5,608 nt of DNA from Treponema sp. (GTDB lineage Bacteria > Spirochaetota > Spirochaetia > Treponematales > Breznakiellaceae), in assembly GCA_031268245.1 (NCBI GenBank), contig JAIRXN010000048.1, positions 1 to 5,608 on the forward strand, read 5' to 3'. The position numbers were made by a program, and so were the translations under genes. Below, piece by piece: positions 1 to 5,608 of the stretch. The notes below the pieces were generated by a model, which did no database searches, was not told the DNA's origin, and saw only the letters and a program-made list of their open reading frames with translations. Position 1 is the first letter of the stretch. Every line of letters starts with the position of its first letter.

Positions 1-1011
1 GAAACAGGATACCTGGTTTTTGAGCGAGCCGGGGGCAGGGATCTCTCTTTTGCGGAAAATCCTCCGGCTGTGGATATAGGCCTCTTTTTCAGGAAATTAA
101 AAGCCGCAGAAGAGTTTCAGGATCTCTGTCTTTTTCATCTCCGTTCCGGAAATGAGTACCTGGGTTTTGTCCTTTACGAGGCGCCCGATCAGGTGTATCC
201 CCAGATGTCCAGCGGAGTTGTCTTTATTGCCAATACGGTAAAACGGCTCCGCTCTCTGGATGATGAAAAGGAACGTTCCCGCAAGCTTGAACAGGAAGTG
301 TCCTACCGCACGAAGGATCTTCTTGAGGCAAACCGGAAACTCAAGGAAGAGGCGGAACGCCGTATCGCGGTAGAGGCGGAGGTTCTCAGGATCAGCGACC
401 TTGAACGGCGGCGTTTCAGCGCCGACCTCCATGACGACATCTGTCAGCGGCTGGCCGGAATTTCCATGTTCTGCAAGAGCCTTGCCGCTCAGGATGCGCC
501 GGCGGTTTTTCTGCCTGAACTCTCGGAACTTATTGATGAAACCCTGATCCGCACACGCCGTTATGCCCACGATTCTTTTCCCATGGATCTGGACGCCTTC
601 GGGCTTCGGGAGGCCGTTGCGGGGCTCTGCGACAGCGTCAGCCGGGAGGGAGGGCTGCGCTGCAGCCTTTCATGGGAGGCGCCCGATCCTCTCCCCCTGA
701 ACCGCAACCAGGAGATTAACATCTACCGGATCATCCAGGAGGCTCTGCAGAATGTGCTGAAACATTCGGGAGCGGAACTTGTCCGGGTAAAGCTCTTCGC
801 CGAAGGTTCTCTTCTGCTTCTCCAGGTGAAGGACAACGGCAAAGGAATGGGCAAAGGGCAAAGGCGCGGCCGGGAAGGGCTGGGGCTCCGTTCAATGGAA
901 TACAGAGCCCACCAACTGGGAGCCGAATACCGTCTCCGTTCCCGGAAGGGTTCTACGACGGTGGAAATTACCACGCCCCTTGAACTTATGTTTGCCAAGC
1001 CTAAAAACTGA
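1..1011 (+). CDS. Sensor histidine kinase, HisKA_3/HATPase_c type, N-terminus missing
   Basis: C-terminal 336 residues of a two-component sensor kinase. The frame is open to the left edge, so the GTG at 70 is internal and not the start. Visible residues 1-82 form a GAF-like sensory segment (..LGFVLYEAPDQVYPQMSSG..) of the type that in known proteins links a LacI/periplasmic-binding-like sugar domain to an output domain; that N-terminal domain would lie off-window (inference). Residues ~82-133 are a charged coiled coil. The phosphoacceptor box is ERRRFSADLHDDICQRLAG with His144 (codon 430-432), typical of the HisKA_3 family that pairs with NarL/LuxR-type regulators. The ATPase domain has an N-box (EALQNVLKHS, Asn251), a G1 box (DNGKGM, Asp278) and a G2 box (GLGL, 293-296). 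All catalytic motifs are intact, so the kinase should be active. No transmembrane helix is visible in this part. No response regulator is present downstream, so the partner must be upstream or elsewhere. Its position before a sugar-type importer suggests it controls that operon (inference). Confidence 0.93.
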   Translation, partial: ETGYLVFERAGGRDLSFAENPPAVDIGLFFRKLKAAEEFQDLCLFHLRSGNEYLGFVLYEAPDQVYPQMSSGVVFIANTVKRLRSLDDEKERSRKLEQEVSYRTKDLLEANRKLKEEAERRIAVEAEVLRISDLERRRFSADLHDDICQRLAGISMFCKSLAAQDAPAVFLPELSELIDETLIRTRRYAHDSFPMDLDAFGLREAVAGLCDSVSREGGLRCSLSWEAPDPLPLNRNQEINIYRIIQEALQNVLKHSGAELVRVKLFAEGSLLLLQVKDNGKGMGKGQRRGREGLGLRSMEYRAHQLGAEYRLRSRKGSTTVEITTPLELMFAKPKN

Positions 1012-1018
1012 ATATACT
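992..1018 (+). promoter_or_regulatory. Candidate sigma70-type promoter overlapping the end of the kinase gene
   Basis: TTGCCA (992-997) and TATACT (1013-1018) each match the consensus -35 and -10 hexamers at five of six bases. The spacer is only 15 nt, shorter than the usual 17, so strength is uncertain. Transcription would begin near 1025, giving a leader of about 120 nt before the binding-protein gene. The palindrome at 1022-1031 would then sit on the start point. Confidence 0.33.
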
Positions 1019-1021
1019 CGT

Positions 1022-1031
1022 GAACTTGTTC
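1022..1031. promoter_or_regulatory. Short palindrome GAAC-TT-GTTC, possible operator
   Basis: A perfect 4-bp inverted repeat with a 2-nt spacer in the kinase-importer gap, just downstream of a candidate -10 box. Its position would suit a regulator-binding site, but arms this short also arise by chance, and no second copy is seen in the window. Confidence 0.15.
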
Positions 1032-1075
1032 CAAATTAATAGGGAAAACTCCTGATACCTTCCCGTCAAAGCCCA

Positions 1076-1084
1076 TGATAGAAT
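1076..1084 (+). promoter_or_regulatory. Candidate extended -10 promoter for the importer operon
   Basis: TGATAGAAT has the TGn extension followed by TAGAAT (five of six to TATAAT). No acceptable -35 hexamer lies 16-18 nt upstream, which an extended -10 can tolerate. Start of transcription would be near 1091, placing the hairpin at 1093-1119 at the very 5' end of the message and leaving a leader of about 55 nt. It competes with the candidate promoter at 992-1018; the sequence does not decide between them. Confidence 0.33.
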
Positions 1085-1092
1085 AACGCTCA

Positions 1093-1119
1093 GGTGTCTT
1101 GTGTTACTCATAAGATGCC
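1093..1119 (+). promoter_or_regulatory. 11-bp RNA hairpin in the leader of the importer operon
   Basis: Left arm GGTGTCTTGTG (1093-1103), loop TTACT, right arm CATAAGATGCC (1109-1119). All 11 positions pair in the + strand RNA if three G-U wobbles are allowed (1095/1117, 1096/1116, 1101/1111). On the opposite strand those wobbles become mismatches, so the fold is specific to the + transcript. It ends 16 nt before the GGAGG ribosome site. The following bases (GGAAATTATTTTA) are AT-rich but not a clean U-run, so this is not a standard intrinsic terminator. It may protect the 5' end, modulate translation or act as a weak attenuator (inference). Confidence 0.4.
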
Positions 1120-1135
1120 GGAAATTATTTTACAT

Positions 1136-1140
1136 GGAGG
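1136..1140 (+). promoter_or_regulatory. Ribosome binding site GGAGG that fixes the start of the binding-protein gene
   Basis: Perfect Shine-Dalgarno core five bases before the ATG at 1146. It rules out the in-frame GTG at 1101, which lies inside the hairpin, and the ATG at 1134, which overlaps the GGAGG itself. Confidence 0.85.
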
Positions 1141-1145
1141 AAACT

Positions 1146-2801
1146 ATGAAGAAAATCATTGTCGTGTTGATGCTCCTCTGTCTTGCCGCACTGGCCTTTT
1201 CAGGCGGTAGAAACGATCAGAGGGCGGCTTCGAGCGATCCCAATTATCCGGTTGAAATTTCGGTATTCACCCAGGCCCAGCGGCAGCAGCCCCCGGCGGA
1301 CAACAAATTTTTCAGGATAATGAAGGAAAAGCTCAATGTTACCATCAAATGGGACATTCTGGTCGGCGACCGGGATCAGAAACGGGGCGTCATGATCGCT
1401 TCCGGCGATTATCCGGATATCATTGAACTTAATGAAACGGCCTTTATCGATGCGGGCGCCATGATTCCTCTTGAAGACCTCATAGTGAAGGAAGCCCCCA
1501 ATGTCGAATGGCATCTCAAGGATTCCGGCAACTGGGAAAAGGCTAAATGGCCTGCCGACGGCCACATCTACTATCTGATCAACTACGGTATCGTTCACGG
1601 TCAGTATCAGCAGCCGGATTACCAAGATTCGGCACTCTGGGTGCAGAAGGAAGTCCTCAAGGAAGCCGGCTATCCAAAGATTACCACCATGGATGAGTAT
1701 TTCGATCTTCTTATCGACTACGCGAAGAAACATCCCACCATTGACGGAGCGGCAACCATTCCCTTCACTATCCTTACCTACGATTGGCATGCCTTCTGTC
1801 TCTGGAATCCTCCGAACTTTTTGGCAGGTTACCCCAACGAAGGGAACGGCACGGTTGATCCCAAAACCTACAAGTATGAAAACTTCTTTACCCAGGATCT
1901 TTCCAAACGCTGGTACAAGAAACTCAACGAACTCAATGCCCAGGGTTATATCGACAGGACGGCTTTCGTAGATAACTACGATCAGTATCTGGCAAAACTC
2001 TCTTCCGGCCGGGTGCTCGGCATGCATGACCAGTACTGGCAGTTCAACCAGGCCGATTATGCCCTGCGGGATACGGGACGTTACAATCGCAGCTTTGCGG
2101 GTCTGCCCATTGTGTTCGACAGGAGCATCAAGCCCCGCTACCGGAACCTCCCCATTCCCAACCTGGGACGCGGCGGCGGCATCAGCGTCAAGGCGAAAGA
2201 TCCTGCCCGGATCATGCGCTTTATCAATGCGTACATGAGTGAAGAATTCCAGCGCACCGCAAGCTGGGGCATCGAAGGCCAGGACTGGCAGTACGATTCA
2301 AGCAGGAAGCCCTACAGGACTCCGGAGCAGCGGGCCAACTGGCAGAACGATGCATGGCAGGTTGCCAACACCAATCTTCTGATGCGGGATGTGTTCCCCA
2401 AATGGGAAGGTTCCTTCAAAGACGGGTATCCCACCGACCTTTCCTGGTACTATCCCGAAAGGGAAGCGATGCTGAAGCCCGAAGACAAGGAACTCTTTGC
2501 CGCGTATGGCGTAACCAGCACCAACGAACTGATGGACAAGGATCCTGCGCCCAACACGTTGTGGTTCCCCACCTGGAGCATGCCCAATCCTCCCGATGGA
2601 TCGGAAGCCCAGATGGCCATGGCGAAGGCCACCGAGACCATGAAGAAGATGCTGCCTCAGGTGATCACCTGCGCGCCCGCCCAGTTTGAAACCCAATGGG
2701 CCGCGTATGTGAACCAGTTGAGGGCCGATGGCATTGGCCAGTACGAGACCTATATGCAGGGTCAGCTCAACCAGCGGATCAAGGACTGGGGCGGTAACTA
2801 A
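1146..2801 (+). CDS. ABC importer extracellular solute-binding protein, LplA/YtcQ-like
   Basis: 551-aa periplasmic solute receptor for the importer encoded by the next two genes. The start at 1146 is chosen for the GGAGG at 1136 and because it gives a clean signal peptide: basic MKK, hydrophobic core residues 4-18, and a likely signal peptidase I site after Ala17-Phe18-Ser19, followed by GG. Cys12 lies inside the hydrophobic core in the context MLLC, which does not fit a lipobox, so this is probably a soluble periplasmic protein and not a lipoprotein. The mature part has marks of the large (~500-560 aa) family 1 binding proteins: a first beta strand EISVFTQ at 37-43, a KLNVTIKW strand near 62-69, the conserved SGDYPDII at 86-93, and G-MIPLEDLI at 104-113. 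Many Trp and Tyr residues occur, as is common in carbohydrate receptors that stack sugars on aromatic rings. The LplABC-type context suggests an oligosaccharide or complex sugar; the exact ligand cannot be read from the sequence. It lies 22 nt upstream of the first permease. Confidence 0.94.
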   Translation: MKKIIVVLMLLCLAALAFSGGRNDQRAASSDPNYPVEISVFTQAQRQQPPADNKFFRIMKEKLNVTIKWDILVGDRDQKRGVMIASGDYPDIIELNETAFIDAGAMIPLEDLIVKEAPNVEWHLKDSGNWEKAKWPADGHIYYLINYGIVHGQYQQPDYQDSALWVQKEVLKEAGYPKITTMDEYFDLLIDYAKKHPTIDGAATIPFTILTYDWHAFCLWNPPNFLAGYPNEGNGTVDPKTYKYENFFTQDLSKRWYKKLNELNAQGYIDRTAFVDNYDQYLAKLSSGRVLGMHDQYWQFNQADYALRDTGRYNRSFAGLPIVFDRSIKPRYRNLPIPNLGRGGGISVKAKDPARIMRFINAYMSEEFQRTASWGIEGQDWQYDSSRKPYRTPEQRANWQNDAWQVANTNLLMRDVFPKWEGSFKDGYPTDLSWYYPEREAMLKPEDKELFAAYGVTSTNELMDKDPAPNTLWFPTWSMPNPPDGSEAQMAMAKATETMKKMLPQVITCAPAQFETQWAAYVNQLRADGIGQYETYMQGQLNQRIKDWGGN

Positions 2802-2810
2802 ACCTGGCAA

Positions 2811-2818
2811 AAGGGGTG
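2811..2818 (+). promoter_or_regulatory. Ribosome binding site AAGGGGTG deciding the start of permease 1
   Basis: Purine-rich Shine-Dalgarno sequence in the 22-nt gap, five bases before the ATG at 2824. It argues against longer in-frame starts reaching back to 2728 inside the binding-protein gene. Confidence 0.7.
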
Positions 2819-2823
2819 TAGAC

Positions 2824-3768
2824 ATGACGAAAGCTGAAGAGAAACAGATGCGCGGGGAGAAGACTTTTTTCCGGAAACTGGTTCTCCAAAGACAGCTTAT
2901 CTTCATGTCTCTGCCCCTTATCCTTTACGTCATTCTCTTTTCTTACATTCCCCTCTGGGGCTGGACAATGGCGTTCCAGAATTTCAGACCTGCCCGGACC
3001 TTCTTCAAACAGGAATGGGCAGGCTTCCGCTGGTTCATCTTCCTTTTCCGGGATCAGGTGTTCCTGCGGACCATCCGTAACTCGGTGTGCATGAGCCTTA
3101 TCAACATGACACTGGGTTATGTTACGGCTATCTCCTTTGCCCTGCTCCTCAACGAACTAAGAAAGGTATTATTCAAACGGGTTATTCAGACCATCTCGTA
3201 CCTTCCCCACTTTCTCTCCTGGGTCATTGTAACGGGCCTCGTATCCAATATGTTATCCCCGGATTCGGGGGCAATCAACGAACTCCTCATGGCTCTGCAC
3301 CTTATCAGGGAACCGCTGCTATGGCTGGGCATTCCCAGATACTTCTGGGGAATTGTGGGCGCCACCTATGTATGGAAGGAGGTGGGCTGGAATACGATTA
3401 TATACCTGGCGGCCATTGTGGGTATCGATCCTACCCTTTACGAAGCCGCCGAGATCGACGGCTGTAACCGTTACCACAAGATGTGGCATATCACCCTGCC
3501 GGGAATAAAGCCTACCATCATCATCATGATGATTATGAGCATCGGCAATATTATGAACGCCGGTTTTGAACTCCAGTACCTCCTGCGGAACGGGCTTATC
3601 CAGGATGTGTCAGACACCATTGATGTCTTTGTACTGGTCTTCGGTTTCCGCAACAACAACTTCTCCCTGGCCACCGCCGCGGGGATGTTCAAGAATCTGG
3701 TCAATGTTACCCTGATTTTTATTGCCAACTGGATCGCGCGGCGGGCCGGAGAGGAGAGGCTGATATAA
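2824..3768 (+). CDS. ABC importer inner-membrane permease, LplB/YteP-like
   Basis: 314-aa integral membrane subunit forming half of the translocation channel. It has a short basic cytoplasmic N-terminus (1-24) and a first membrane helix at ~25-50 (LIFMSLPLILYVILFSY). A BPD_transp_1 core of further helices runs through ~85-110, 122-142, 172-200, 230-245 and 287-305. The motif TISYLPHFLSW (123-133) is typical of the LplB group. The cytoplasmic EAA loop that contacts the ATPase is clear at ~207-230: EAAEIDGC followed by ITLPGIKP. The C-terminal part (FELQYLLRNG.. SDTIDVFV) also follows the family pattern. A run of ATC/ATG codons around 3518-3540 gives IIIMMIM in a membrane helix and needs no special explanation. 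Length is normal and no lesion is seen. It is translated with the second permease through a one-base overlap. Confidence 0.97.
   Translation: MTKAEEKQMRGEKTFFRKLVLQRQLIFMSLPLILYVILFSYIPLWGWTMAFQNFRPARTFFKQEWAGFRWFIFLFRDQVFLRTIRNSVCMSLINMTLGYVTAISFALLLNELRKVLFKRVIQTISYLPHFLSWVIVTGLVSNMLSPDSGAINELLMALHLIREPLLWLGIPRYFWGIVGATYVWKEVGWNTIIYLAAIVGIDPTLYEAAEIDGCNRYHKMWHITLPGIKPTIIIMMIMSIGNIMNAGFELQYLLRNGLIQDVSDTIDVFVLVFGFRNNNFSLATAAGMFKNLVNVTLIFIANWIARRAGEERLI
3748..3759 (+). promoter_or_regulatory. Extended purine-rich ribosome binding site for permease 2 inside the end of permease 1
   Basis: GGAGAGGAGAGG contains overlapping Shine-Dalgarno-like cores and ends 8 nt before the ATG at 3768. It also encodes the Gly-Glu-Glu-Arg tail of permease 1. 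With the TAATG stop/start overlap it favours coupled translation and equal amounts of the two permeases. Confidence 0.7.
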
Positions 3769-4673
3769 TGAAAGTCAGGACATTATCCAAAATAGAAAAT
3801 ACTGTTTTTCAAACCATAAATACCCTTGTTATGGTTTTGATTATCGTATGTACCCTCTATCCTTTCTGGAACACCATTGTGGTTTCCCTGAATCAGGCAA
3901 CCGATACCCTCCGGGGCGGCATTACATTCTGGCCCCGTAAATTTTCACTACAAAATTACAAGATTGTTTTTGCCACAGGTACTATTTACAACGCATTCTT
4001 TATTTCCGTAGCACGGACGGTGATAAACACTGTCGTAAATGTATTTTTTACATCAATGATAGCCTTTGCCCTCTCCCGCAGGGAATTTGTGCTCCGCAAA
4101 CCCTTTACCATGGTACTTATTCTGTCAATGTACGTAAACGCGGGACTCATTCCGAATTATTTTCTTATGAGAAGCCTCCACCTTACCAACAGTTTTTTTG
4201 TGTACATTGTGCCGGGCATCGTTAATGCCTTTAACTTTGTGGTGATCCGCACCTACATGAAGAGCCTTCCTGAAAGCATCATCGAATCTGCCAAGATAGA
4301 CGGCTGCGGTGATTTCCTGATCTTCATCCGTATCATTCTGCCCCTGTGCCTGCCGGTACTGGCGACAATCGCCCTCTTCGTGGCGGTGGACTCCTGGAAC
4401 GCATGGTTTGATACCCTCATCTACAACTCAGGCGAGGCGAGGCTCCATACACTTCAGTACAAACTGATGGAGTACATCCAGTCCAGCCAGAGCCAGGCGA
4501 AGAGCGCAGGAGACGTAGGTTCCATGTCCATGCAGAGTACCGCCGGCATGGTAACCCCGGTGAGCATCCGCGCCGCGGTAACCGTTGTTGCCGCCCTTCC
4601 AATTCTCGTGGTTTACCCCTTCATGCAGCGCTACTTTGTGACCGGCCTCAATGTGGGCGGCGTAAAGGAATAG
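3768..4673 (+). CDS. ABC importer inner-membrane permease, LplC/YtcP-like
   Basis: 301-aa second channel subunit, paired with the permease just upstream. A first helix at ~18-40 is followed by a periplasmic stretch with the family-typical GGITFWPRKFSLQNYKIVF (50-68). Helices follow at ~75-103, 112-127, 143-162, 187-207 and 268-287. The EAA loop is at ~173-196: ESAKIDGCG followed by RIILPLCLP, with Ala replacing nothing essential. The C-terminus (PILVVYPFMQRYFVTGLNVGGVKE) is the hallmark ending of LplC/YtcP permeases. The start ATG shares its A with the last base of the TAA of permease 1. The 5' ~250 bases are more AT-rich than the rest of the operon. No ATP-binding subunit follows, so a shared sugar-importer ATPase encoded elsewhere is likely (known practice for this family; inference here). 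The last gene of the operon as seen. Confidence 0.97.
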   Translation: MKVRTLSKIENTVFQTINTLVMVLIIVCTLYPFWNTIVVSLNQATDTLRGGITFWPRKFSLQNYKIVFATGTIYNAFFISVARTVINTVVNVFFTSMIAFALSRREFVLRKPFTMVLILSMYVNAGLIPNYFLMRSLHLTNSFFVYIVPGIVNAFNFVVIRTYMKSLPESIIESAKIDGCGDFLIFIRIILPLCLPVLATIALFVAVDSWNAWFDTLIYNSGEARLHTLQYKLMEYIQSSQSQAKSAGDVGSMSMQSTAGMVTPVSIRAAVTVVAALPILVVYPFMQRYFVTGLNVGGVKE

Positions 4674-4788
4674 CCGCTTCTGCCTCAACGGCATTGAGAA
4701 CATCCAAAAAACAACAAAAGTAGAGGAAGAAAAAGTTAAAAAAGGGCTGGATTTTGGGTACAGAGGTGATATACTGAGGGAAGATAGT
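4674..4788. other. A-rich junction between the importer operon and the split gene
   Basis: No good terminator is seen after the last permease. Short alternative hairpins occur at 4681-4693 (TGCC/GGCA) and 4684-4698 (CTCAA/TTGAG), but the bases after them are A-rich, not T-rich. Bases 4704-4746 are almost all purine on the + strand. Frame 1 is open from 4666 through this stretch and would read as a Lys/Glu-rich segment (..KVEEEKVKKG..) then GYRGDILREDS directly into the frame of the following fragment. There is no ATG or GTG before 4789, so part of the stretch may be leftover coding DNA of a 5'-truncated gene. Confidence 0.45.
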
Positions 4789-4992
4789 GTGATACAGATG
4801 ACGGATCAGGGGAATGTGAATAACAACGCCATACAATTACAGCATGAGGCATACCGGGACGGGTATATAGACAGCGGGAATACCGGTGAAACACGGCAGG
4901 CGGTATTGGCGCATACGCAGATGGCAGACCGCATGAGATCGGAAGTAACGCTTGATACGAGCGGAATCCTGGGACTTGAGCTGGCATTATAA
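4789..4992 (+). pseudogene. 5' fragment of a split, unrecognised protein gene (frame 1)
   Basis: 67 codons from GTG 4789 (or ATG 4798) to TAA 4990-4992. AGGG at 4777-4780 lies 8 nt before the GTG and could serve as a ribosome site. The product is hydrophilic and helical-looking (AIQLQHEAYRDGYIDSGN, ETRQAVLAHTQMADRMR) and has no signal peptide or membrane segment. It ends ..GLELAL just where frame 2 takes over with YNDYATETGDW, a natural continuation, so this and the next entry are probably one gene broken by a frameshift. Codon use differs from the importer genes (frequent ATA, GGG, AAT, AGA). I do not recognise a named domain. From memory the style resembles large repetitive proteins of termite-gut treponemes; this is a weak impression. 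It could instead be a very short real protein, but the open frame running in from upstream and the matching downstream frame argue against that. Confidence 0.55.
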
Positions 4993-5608
4993 CGATTATG
5001 CCACGGAAACCGGGGACTGGAGCCTGTTCAACCTGTATACGGACAAAGTGTATGATTCCAGTGGAGACTTCTGGAAACTTACCGATGACGGGAAATTATT
5101 GTTTGATGGCAGAGCCACGGTCACCCATGCCGGAACAGGAAAAGAGCTTATATCGCTTACCGATTTGAACATGGACGATGACAGCGATTATACGACTTCA
5201 CTGGCAAAACTTCTGGGGATTGGGAATGAGAAAGCCGCAGAAATAATAAATAATATGTGGAATACCGGCAGCGCCTCTATTCAGTTAGGAAACGCCGGGG
5301 CTGGATTAAATGCCAATGACTATATCAATGCACTAAGATATTCCCTGTCCAGCGGCCCCGTAAGTGATTTTGCACTTATGAACGGTAACGGGCAAATTGA
5401 TTATTTGAAAAACAGAGTTATTGTGGGAAGTGCATATTTAGGTAAAGATAAAGGCGATGCCGCAAAAGATCTGCGTAATCTTCGGGATCAAATGATATTG
5501 GAAGAATTATTCAAGAAGGATACTATTCTATCCAGATTATTCACCAATAACGAATACGGTAACCGCAGGCAATTCATGAATGAAAATTTGAGAGATTTCA
5601 TGAATTTG
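4952..5608 (+). pseudogene. 3' fragment of the split gene (frame 2), running off the right edge
   Basis: Frame 2 is free of stops from 4949 (after TAA 4946-4948) to the window end, about 220 codons. A TTG at 4952 with GGAAG six bases upstream could act as a start, but the first ATG is only at 5171, and the protein reads best as a continuation of the preceding fragment from about Tyr at 4988. The sequence is soluble and acidic with no export signal: YDSSGDFWKLTDDGKLLFDG (5051-5110), a DMDDDSDY-like acidic patch near 5170-5190, KAAEIINNMW, ANDYINALRYSLSSGPVSDF, then a basic helical tail (DLRNLRDQMILEELFKKD, NRRQFMNENLRDF). No known domain is recognised. The long clean frame with ordinary codon structure shows that purifying selection acted until recently or still acts. 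It may be expressed if the frameshift is a sequencing error. Type is given as pseudogene because of the lesion at about 4987; the end lies outside the window. Confidence 0.55.

Noticed and set aside
1101..1145. GTG at 1101 as an earlier start of the binding-protein gene
   Set aside because: It would put 15 polar residues before the signal peptide, lies inside the hairpin and lacks a ribosome site, whereas GGAGG is ideally placed for ATG 1146.
1200..2027. Long minus-strand open frame (275 codons) opposite the binding-protein gene
   Set aside because: It is a shadow of a well-supported gene: no recognisable domain, no ribosome site, and codon periodicity belongs to the + strand.
2298..2906. 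Minus-strand open frame of 202 codons across the binding-protein/permease boundary
   Set aside because: Antisense to two conserved genes and their ribosome site, with an improbable composition; an effect of GC-biased third positions.
3518..3545. ATC/ATG trinucleotide repeat in permease 1
   Set aside because: It is a short run encoding Ile and Met in a membrane helix, which hydrophobic composition explains.
4681..4698. Possible rho-independent terminator after permease 2
   Set aside because: Stems are only 4-5 bp and alternative to each other, and are followed by an A-rich tract with no T-run on the + strand. For a minus-strand terminator the T-run would be on the wrong side.
4770..4775. TATACT as a -10 box for the split gene
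   Set aside because: No -35 hexamer at proper spacing, and transcription would start after the AGGG ribosome-site candidate at 4777-4780; the bases also read as coding.
4981..4995. Programmed +1 frameshifting at TTA-TAA-C
   Set aside because: Shifting would need the tRNA on TTA to re-pair with TAT, a poor match, and no stimulatory ribosome-like site or structure is evident. A plain indel is simpler.

Overview
The window looks like a piece of a spirochaete genome, most plausibly a Treponema of the insect-gut type. The basis is indirect. GC content is moderate, the binding protein has an N-terminus ending in ..AFSGG with no lipobox cysteine (a form I associate with treponemes), and the last kilobase holds a large-protein fragment in a style I associate, from memory only, with termite-gut treponemes. 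No rRNA or marker gene is present, so the assignment is an inference.

Layout, all on the + strand. (1) Bases 1-1011 hold the C-terminal part of a sensor histidine kinase: a GAF-like sensory segment, a coiled coil, a HisKA_3-type dimerisation/phosphoacceptor domain and a HATPase_c domain. Its N-terminus lies off the left edge. (2) Bases 1012-1145 form a control region with two candidate promoters, a short palindrome and an 11-bp RNA hairpin that folds only in the + strand transcript. (3) Bases 1146-4673 are a tight three-gene operon for a carbohydrate-type ABC importer of the LplA/LplB/LplC (YtcQ/YteP/YtcP) kind: a 551-aa exported binding protein, a 314-aa permease and a 301-aa permease. The permease genes overlap by one base (TAATG). 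No ATP-binding subunit or sugar-degrading enzyme is encoded here, so the importer probably uses a shared ATPase encoded elsewhere. (4) Bases 4674-4788 are an A-rich junction with no convincing terminator. (5) From about 4789 to the right edge there is one unrecognised protein-coding stretch split by a frameshift near 4987. Frame 1 is read to a stop at 4990-4992, and frame 2 then continues without a stop for about 220 codons off the edge. Codon use differs from the operon. I read this as a decayed, or possibly mis-sequenced, member of a large-protein family.

How the genes may work together: the kinase fragment sits directly upstream of the importer. Its GAF-like segment resembles the one found between LacI/periplasmic-binding-like domains and output domains in sugar sensors. 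The simplest model is that it senses a sugar or related signal and, through a response regulator outside the window, controls the importer. This is inference; the substrate cannot be named from the sequence. I found no tRNA, rRNA, CRISPR array, insertion sequence or complete mobile element. The most unusual items are the split gene at the right end and the structured leader of the importer operon.
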